Assembly: GCA_963768075.1 (NCBI GenBank)
Contig: CAVYHD010000018.1
Location: forward strand, 310,001-374,000
From: QHXW01 sp963768075
GTDB lineage: Bacteria; Acidobacteriota; Terriglobia; Bryobacterales; Bryobacteraceae
Direction of reading: 5' to 3'
DNA length: 64,000 nucleotides
Shown: piece after piece, positions 57,997 through 64,000 of the stretch
Layout: each line of letters opens with the position of its first letter
Numbering within the stretch: the first letter of the stretch is position 1
The notes under the pieces: generated by a model
What the model was told of the DNA's origin: nothing
The model's database searches: none
The model's input: only the letters and a program-made list of their open reading frames with translations
Made by a program: the position numbers and the translations under genes

Positions 57997-58013
57997 TTGC
58001 AAGGAGCTGTGGG

Positions 58014-58031
58014 GCGGACGCCCTCGTCCGC
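58014..58031. repeat. REP-like palindrome between convergent genes
   Basis: GCGGACG-CCCT-CGTCCGC, 7-bp perfect stem, in the 56-bp gap between the CxxC protein and the methyltransferase. Could act as a bidirectional terminator, though no T-run is present. Confidence 0.5.
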
Positions 58032-58052
58032 GCCGGCCCCCAGGTCCAGCTC

Positions 58053-58817
58053 TTATCCACCCTTCCGCGCCACCACCCTCAACCTCCGGTAGTCCACCCA
58101 CCACTTCCCTTCCCGCCATAGTTGCGGCGCGGCATGGCGTTCCACCAGCCGCTGAAATTCCTCCCGCCGATCATCCGGCACTGGCGCCGTCAACCGCGCG
58201 CAGAACATGCCGAGCCAGTTGGCCAAGCCGCGCTCGCCGCCATCGAGCGCCGTGGGCCGCTCAAACAATGCCGCGAAAGTCACCTCCATTCCGTGGCGCT
58301 CGAGCACCGCTGCATATTCGCCGATCGCCGGATAGAACCACGGATTATATTTCTCCGGCTCCGCAATCCCCAGCGCCTCCATCGATCGATAGACCGCATC
58401 GAGCAGCACCTTCGTGTTCCCATGCCCGCCGAATTCCGCCACGAACCGGCCTCCAGGGTTGAGAGCGCGCGCGATCGCACCGGCCGCTGCATCCGCGGCG
58501 CGCACCCAGTGGAGAACGGCGTTTGAGAACACCGCGTCAAACTCTTCCCGATACGCTATCCGGGTGACATCGGCCACCTCGAATTGCAGCCCGGGAAAAT
58601 TCCCGCGCGCCTGTTCAATCATCGCGCGCGATTCATCGATCCCCACCACCTCCGCGCCCGCACGCGCTATCTCCGCCGTCAGTTGCCCGGTGCCGCAGCC
58701 CACGTCCAGCACGCGTTCGCCGGCCTGCGGCGCGAGCAGCTCCACCAGCCCTTTCCCGTACTCCCAAACAAATGCGTGGCTCGATTGATACAGTGAAGGA
58801 TTCCAGTCGGAACTCAC
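58053..58817 (-). CDS. SAM-dependent methyltransferase (trans-aconitate methyltransferase-like)
   Basis: 254 residues, frame intact, GTG 58817. Motif I ERVLDVGCGTGQLTAEIARA, then VVGIDESRAMIEQAR, FDAVFSNAVLHWVRAAD and LNPGGRFVAEFGGHGN. The small-molecule methyltransferase layout resembles trans-aconitate methyltransferases; substrate uncertain. TAGAAT is 6 bases before the GTG. Divergent from the HAD gene only 20 bp away, so the two promoters must overlap or lie in the opposite gene. Confidence 0.85.
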   Translation of the reverse strand: MSSDWNPSLYQSSHAFVWEYGKGLVELLAPQAGERVLDVGCGTGQLTAEIARAGAEVVGIDESRAMIEQARGNFPGLQFEVADVTRIAYREEFDAVFSNAVLHWVRAADAAAGAIARALNPGGRFVAEFGGHGNTKVLLDAVYRSMEALGIAEPEKYNPWFYPAIGEYAAVLERHGMEVTFAALFERPTALDGGERGLANWLGMFCARLTAPVPDDRREEFQRLVERHAAPQLWREGKWWVDYRRLRVVARKGG

Positions 58818-58823
58818 TCCCCG

Positions 58824-58829
58824 ATTCTA
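58824..58829 (-). promoter_or_regulatory. putative -10 box (leaderless) of the methyltransferase gene
   Basis: TAGAAT on the minus strand, 6 bases before GTG 58817; the intergenic space is only 20 bp, leaving little room for a leader. Confidence 0.35.
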
Positions 58830-58837
58830 AGCCACCC

Positions 58838-59503
58838 ATGAACGATAAACCTCTCTTCGAATTCCAAGGCGCCGCCGTCCTGTTCGATATGGACGGCACT
58901 CTCGTCGATTCCATGGCCCACGACGAGCGATTGTGGGCCCGATGGGCTGCACGCCGCGGCCTCGACCCGCAGCCCATCCTCGCGATCTCACACGGCCGAA
59001 GAACCGTCGAGACCATTCGCGAGGTCGCTCCCCACCTGGCCACCGAAGAGGAATTCGCGTGGTTCGGCGAACAGGAATTGGAGGATCTCGAGGGCATCCG
59101 CGCAGTGGATGGCGCCGCTGCCCTGTTGCGCGTTCTTCCGCCGCAATCCTGGGCCCTGGTGACCTCCGCTCCGCGCCGGCTGGCGGAAGTGCGGATGGAG
59201 TGCGCGGGCCTTCCCCTGCCCGCGATCGTGGTTTCCGCCGATGATGTGGTTCGCGGCAAGCCGGACCCGGAAGGCGTGCTCAGCGCCGCTCGGCTGCTGC
59301 ACGCGGTCCCCGCGGAGTGCCTGGTCATCGAGGATACCCCAGCCGGTATTCAGGCGGCGCACGCCGCCGGCATGCGCGCGCTCGGCATCACGACCACCTA
59401 CACGTGTGAGCAATTGGGAACACGGCCATGCATTGCCGATTTCAAGGGTTTTCACCTGCTTGAGCCGAAACTTCCGGGCGCGCGGCTGCATCTTGCGCTC
59501 TAA
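58838..59503 (+). CDS. HAD-IA family sugar phosphatase
   Basis: 221 residues, frame intact. Motif I VLFDMDGTLVDSM with both catalytic Asp, motif II WALVTSAPRRL (Thr/Ser), motif III GKPDPEGVL (Lys), motif IV CLVIEDTPAGIQAAHAAGM (acid pair). The helical cap type 1 matches sugar-phosphate phosphatases such as the YfbT/YniC group. Removes phosphate from hexose phosphates or related compounds. Stands between divergent methyltransferase and a secreted protein. Confidence 0.9.
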   Translation: MNDKPLFEFQGAAVLFDMDGTLVDSMAHDERLWARWAARRGLDPQPILAISHGRRTVETIREVAPHLATEEEFAWFGEQELEDLEGIRAVDGAAALLRVLPPQSWALVTSAPRRLAEVRMECAGLPLPAIVVSADDVVRGKPDPEGVLSAARLLHAVPAECLVIEDTPAGIQAAHAAGMRALGITTTYTCEQLGTRPCIADFKGFHLLEPKLPGARLHLAL

Positions 59504-59666
59504 CCGCTGACGTAAACGGGCTCACTGGCCGAAAAGCACCAGCCACGGTGCATTCCGGCCAGGATCCGCTAAATCTATGGTCTTTCTTATCAATACTTTG
59601 AAAGCACATCGCGGTTGGCGAAACAGATGCATTGGAAAGCACGTCGAGAGTAATGAGGCAGCAATT

Positions 59667-60800
59667 ATGAGGACCCATCAGATGACCCGTACGATCAGCT
59701 TTTTCGCCCTGAGTTCGTTGACCGCCTTCAGTCTGGCGCTCGCCCAGGACGCGCAGGACCAGCAACCCGCACCTCCGCCTGAGGCGCAGCAGCAGCAGAG
59801 CCCCGTACCAGCGCCTGACGGTGGATGGCGGCGCGCTACCGATCCCGCGCCCGATCAGGTGGCGCAGCAGCCCACTTTCTCTAATCGGCCCAATTATTCC
59901 GCGTACCCGGACTATTCGCAGCAAGGCCAGGGTGGCGGCCAGTCTTCCGATCCGAATCGGCCTGCCGGCCCGCCGCCGATGCCTCCCGTGCCGGCGCAGC
60001 TAACCCTCAAGCAGGGCACCTATGTGACGGTGCGCGTCAACCAGCCGCTATCGTCCGATCACAACCAGCCCGGCGATGCCTTCACCGCCACGCTGGTTCG
60101 GCCTATTGTGGTCGATGGCGTTGTGGTAGCGCAGCGCGGCGAGACCATTGGTGGGCGAGTGGCGGAAGCGCAGAAGGCGGGCCGCGTAGAAGGCGTCTCC
60201 AGGCTCGTTGTTCAATTGACCGACTTGACGCTGGTAGATGGCCAACAGTTGCCCATTAAGTCGCAGTTGATGACGCGCAACGGTCCCACTTCGGTGGGTC
60301 GTGACGTCGCCGGAGTCGCGGGAACCACCGCGGTAGGCGCGGCGATTGGCGCTGGTGTCAACGGCGGCGTCGGAGCCGGTGTCGGCGCCGGCGCGGGCCT
60401 GATCGTCGGGACCATCGGCGTGTTGCTGACGCGTGGACGCCCAACGGTCATTTATCCGGAATCCGTGCTGACTTTCCAGATCGAGCAGCCGGTCGCCATT
60501 TCCACCGAGCACGCCCCGTATGCGTTCCGCTACGTGGATCCGAACGAGTACGACCGGCCATATAATGCCCAAGGTCCGCAAGGGCCCCAAGGTCAGCCGC
60601 AATTCGCTGGCGCGGGCTACGGTTATGCTCCGCCTGCTGCTCCCTACTATGGTTACGGCTACGGCGGCTATTACGGATACCCCTATTATCCGTACCCGTA
60701 CTGGGGCGGCATCGGCTATTGGGGACCAAGCTTCTACTTCGGCGGCCGCGGGTTCTACGGTGGTCGTGGATTCGGAGGCGGCCGCGGTTTTCGCCGCTAA
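59667..60800 (+). CDS. secreted protein with glycine-zipper segment and Gly/Tyr-rich tail
   Basis: 377 residues, frame intact. ATG 59667 follows GAGG by 8 bases. Signal peptide ISFFALSSLTAFSLALAQ, then a Gln/Pro-rich disordered region, a beta-barrel-like stretch (GTYVTVRVNQPLSSDHNQPG ... GVVVAQRGETIGGRV), a glycine zipper GTTAVGAAIGAGVNGGVGAG, and a tail of Gly, Tyr and Pro (GYGYGGYYGYPYYPYPYWGG). The middle part resembles proteins that set the opening of outer membrane or curli-like assemblies, but this is only a resemblance. The 163-bp gap before it has no recognisable promoter. Confidence 0.65.
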   Translation: MRTHQMTRTISFFALSSLTAFSLALAQDAQDQQPAPPPEAQQQQSPVPAPDGGWRRATDPAPDQVAQQPTFSNRPNYSAYPDYSQQGQGGGQSSDPNRPAGPPPMPPVPAQLTLKQGTYVTVRVNQPLSSDHNQPGDAFTATLVRPIVVDGVVVAQRGETIGGRVAEAQKAGRVEGVSRLVVQLTDLTLVDGQQLPIKSQLMTRNGPTSVGRDVAGVAGTTAVGAAIGAGVNGGVGAGVGAGAGLIVGTIGVLLTRGRPTVIYPESVLTFQIEQPVAISTEHAPYAFRYVDPNEYDRPYNAQGPQGPQGQPQFAGAGYGYAPPAAPYYGYGYGGYYGYPYYPYPYWGGIGYWGPSFYFGGRGFYGGRGFGGGRGFRR

Positions 60801-60833
60801 GCAACCTTCACGGGGCCGGATGTGTTCCGGCCC

Positions 60834-61901
60834 CTACTTCTCCGCGTAGTATCCCTCCCTGGCCTGCACCACCAATCCCTTTTGCTTCGCTGTCAGCGTG
60901 ATTTTGCGAAATCCGGCGCCGGCGTTCGTTTGATCTGAGGTGTAGCCCAGGTTGTACTGGCTGCGCAGTTCGTCTTGAATCTGTTCGTAGATCTTTTCGA
61001 TCGGCTGCTTCTTGGAGACCTCGAAAAATCCGCCACCGGTCTCCTTTGAGATTTGCTCCAGAATCTTCTTTCCATCCGGCCGCTGCTGTTGCGGGAAGCG
61101 CCCGCCGCCGTGTCGGCGGCCCATGCCCTGCCCGCCAAAACCCCCGTATTCCTCCTGATCCTTAAACAGAATGGAGTAAACGAGCGTATCGGCGCGTTGC
61201 GCGGACTCGATGGCGGCGGTGAGCGATGTCTTGCTGTTCCGGTCAACTCCATCGGTGAGCAGGACCACCGCCTTCCGCCCGTGCTGCTTCTTCATGATTT
61301 CGTCGGAGGCCAGCAGAATGGCATCGTACAGCAGCGTTCCTCCGCCCCCGCCACCGCGGCGTCCCCCTCCGCTCCCCCGGCCGCCCGGATACCCGCCATT
61401 GTCGCCCCCTCCGCCGCCGTTGCCCCCAGCGCTCCCCTGGTCCCGCGATTGCAGTTGCGGCGTGTCCAGCTGGTTGAGCGCCGCGTCCAGATCCTTCTTC
61501 GACGAGGTCAGGTCCTTCAGCAGCTCCACTTCGCGGTCGAAGTGGATCACGAACGCCATGTCTTTGTCCTGGCGCAGTACCTGATCGAAAAACTTGTAGC
61601 TGGCGCTGCGCTCCTGGACCAGCACGCGCCGCTGGCTCAGGCTGGTATCCACCAGCAGGCCGAGCGTCAGAGGCAGATCGGTCTCCCGCGAGAAATAGCG
61701 GATGGTCTGCGTGTGGGTATCTTCCTCCAGCACGAAATCGTCCTTGGTCAGGTCGCGAACGATCTGCCCCTTCTTGTCACGCACCGTCGCGAATACGCTC
61801 ACCACCTTGACGTCGGTCGAGAACGTCGTCTGTCCCTGCGCCGAGGCAAGCATCGGGACCGCCGAGAACAGAAAGGACCGCCTGGAGACCGAGTACGCCA
61901 C
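60834..61901 (-). CDS. secreted VWFA-related protein with Gly-rich insert
   Basis: 355 residues from GTG 61901 (VAYSVSRRSFLFSAVPMLAS), a Tat-like RR signal. Pre-domain VVSVFATVRDKKGQIVRDLT and DDFVLEEDTHTQTIRYFSRE, then VWA with intact MIDAS DTSLS (GLLVDTSLSQRRV) and VVLLTDGVDRNS. A stretch of about 35 residues of Gly, Ser, Arg interrupts the VWA domain between strands. Ends SQYNLGYTSDQT ... AREGYYAEK like the protein at 13747. Convergent with the Gly/Tyr-rich gene. Confidence 0.8.
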   Translation of the reverse strand: MAYSVSRRSFLFSAVPMLASAQGQTTFSTDVKVVSVFATVRDKKGQIVRDLTKDDFVLEEDTHTQTIRYFSRETDLPLTLGLLVDTSLSQRRVLVQERSASYKFFDQVLRQDKDMAFVIHFDREVELLKDLTSSKKDLDAALNQLDTPQLQSRDQGSAGGNGGGGGDNGGYPGGRGSGGGRRGGGGGGTLLYDAILLASDEIMKKQHGRKAVVLLTDGVDRNSKTSLTAAIESAQRADTLVYSILFKDQEEYGGFGGQGMGRRHGGGRFPQQQRPDGKKILEQISKETGGGFFEVSKKQPIEKIYEQIQDELRSQYNLGYTSDQTNAGAGFRKITLTAKQKGLVVQAREGYYAEK

Positions 61902-62020
61902 AGAACCCCCCAACACACTGCGGACGACTTCTGGCAGCCGGTGGTTACCGGGAGATTCGATGGCAAATCCTCTCTCGCGCATCCGATGTAATCCATTGAA
62001 TACAATAGACGTTTATGTAC

Positions 62021-62049
62021 TTGACAAATATACACTCATATTTTATGAT
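62021..62049 (+). promoter_or_regulatory. consensus vegetative promoter of the Hsp20 gene
   Basis: TTGACA (62021-62026), 17-bp spacer, TATGAT (62044-62049). Five of six -10 bases match. Transcription would start near 62056, giving a leader of about 40 bases with AAAAGGAGAC at 62081-62090 and ATG 62098. No CIRCE-type inverted repeat is visible. The region is strikingly AT-rich. Confidence 0.8.
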
Positions 62050-62097
62050 CTTATTGTATGAAGATTTCAAATACTAACCAAAAAGGAGACTTAACCA

Positions 62098-62517
62098 ATG
62101 TCGTTACAGCATGACCCCCTTGCCAGCCTTCGTTATTTCGAGGACGCGGTGACCCGGCTGATGAGCGAACCGCGCACTGGCCGGCCCTGGTCGCCTCCTG
62201 TAGATATCCTGGAGACCGAGAATGATCTGGTTCTGAAGGCCGATCTGCCGGACCTCCAACTTGAGGACATCGACGTCCGCGTCGAGAACCAGACGTTGTC
62301 GATCAAAGGCGAGCGCCGCTTTGAAAAAGAGGCGAGCGAAAAAGGCTACCATCGCATCGAGCGCAGCTACGGAACATTTGTGCGGAGCTTTGCCGTACCA
62401 AACTCGGTGGACAGCGACAAGGTTTCGGCGGACTATAAAAATGGCGTCCTGACCGTCACACTGCCCAAAAAGGAGAACGCCAAACCCAAGCAGGTGAAGG
62501 TTGAAGTCAAACAGTAA
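62098..62517 (+). CDS. Hsp20/alpha-crystallin small heat-shock protein
   Basis: 139 residues, frame intact. Alpha-crystallin domain at about 35-125 (PPVDILETENDLVLKADLPD; VENQTLSIKGERRFEKE; the final GVLTVTLPKKE contains the family G-x-L motif). N-terminal arm SLRYFEDAVTRLMSE. Holds unfolding proteins. Its own promoter and terminator flank it, and clpB follows, so both are probably heat-regulated. Confidence 0.95.
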   Translation: MSLQHDPLASLRYFEDAVTRLMSEPRTGRPWSPPVDILETENDLVLKADLPDLQLEDIDVRVENQTLSIKGERRFEKEASEKGYHRIERSYGTFVRSFAVPNSVDSDKVSADYKNGVLTVTLPKKENAKPKQVKVEVKQ

Positions 62518-62546
62518 CCTTCAAGCATCTAACAGGTGAGTGCATG

Positions 62547-62580
62547 CCGGGGCGCCCAAAAGGCTTGCGCCCCGGTTTGT
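62547..62580 (+). terminator. Rho-independent terminator of the Hsp20 gene
   Basis: CCGGGGCGC (62547-62555) pairs with GCGCCCCGG (62567-62575), an 11-base loop, then TTTGTGTTT. It lies 30 bp after the stop. Confidence 0.8.
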
Positions 62581-62602
62581 GTTTCCAGAAAGCAGGTACC
62601 CA

Positions 62603-64000
<1,398 letters not shown>

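Overview
The window looks like chromosomal DNA from an acidobacterium, probably a Solibacter/Bryobacter relative. The evidence is high GC, three secreted proteins of the 'VWFA-related Acidobacterial' type, an Oar-like TonB receptor with an N-terminal carboxypeptidase-regulatory domain, a serine/threonine kinase fused to a beta-propeller, and a tmRNA whose repaired tag would end FAYAA. Much of the sequence carries single-base indels, mostly +1 insertions, even inside genes that cannot be dispensable (rplO, secY, adk, map, tuf, fusA). I treat these as assembly errors and give the extent of the repaired gene. Products quoted across such breaks are conceptual.

Layout. 1-1.3 kb: an edge-truncated IS701-type transposase next to ssrA. 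1.3-8.8 kb: periplasmic or secreted sugar and lipid catabolism (GMC oxidoreductase with a Tat-exported partner, a Tat-exported enolase-superfamily enzyme, a sugar-phosphate isomerase/epimerase, a ceramidase-like protein and an M28 peptidase, the last three overlapping by 4 bases each). 8.8-13.1 kb: a phosphofructokinase with PPi-type motifs, then an overlapping run of LOR/SDH-family protein, queF and a coiled-coil methyltransferase. 13.1-35.6 kb, mostly free of indels: AlkA-like glycosylase, VWFA protein, PfkB-type sugar kinase, APH-like kinase, 6-phosphogluconate dehydrogenase, TonB receptor, motA-motB, SMP-30 lactonase, AhpD-like protein, a clan GH-A hydrolase, Ser/Thr kinase, PEGA protein, GH3 hydrolase with a response regulator, a second VWFA protein and an unknown secreted protein.

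35.6-37.2 kb is a small low-GC island: an IS1-like transposase remnant, a DUF4760-like membrane protein and a 19-bp direct repeat. It lies immediately upstream of the ribosomal superoperon. 37.2-57.4 kb is one continuous str-S10-spc-alpha cluster (rpsL to rplQ), all on the + strand, coding for translation, SecY export, adenylate kinase, methionine aminopeptidase and RNA polymerase alpha. Several of its intergenic gaps are filled by short inverted-repeat elements of at least two families. 57.4-64 kb: an unrecognised CxxC protein, a methyltransferase, a HAD phosphatase, a Gly/Tyr-rich secreted protein, a third VWFA protein, an Hsp20 gene with a textbook promoter, and the start of clpB.

No rRNA, tRNA, CRISPR array or obvious defence or biosynthetic cluster was found. 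The observations most worth following up are the recurring TANNNT-6 to 9-start-codon arrangement that suggests leaderless mRNAs, the palindromic intergenic repeat families inside the ribosomal operon, an in-frame TAG in rplB, and the PPi-type phosphofructokinase.
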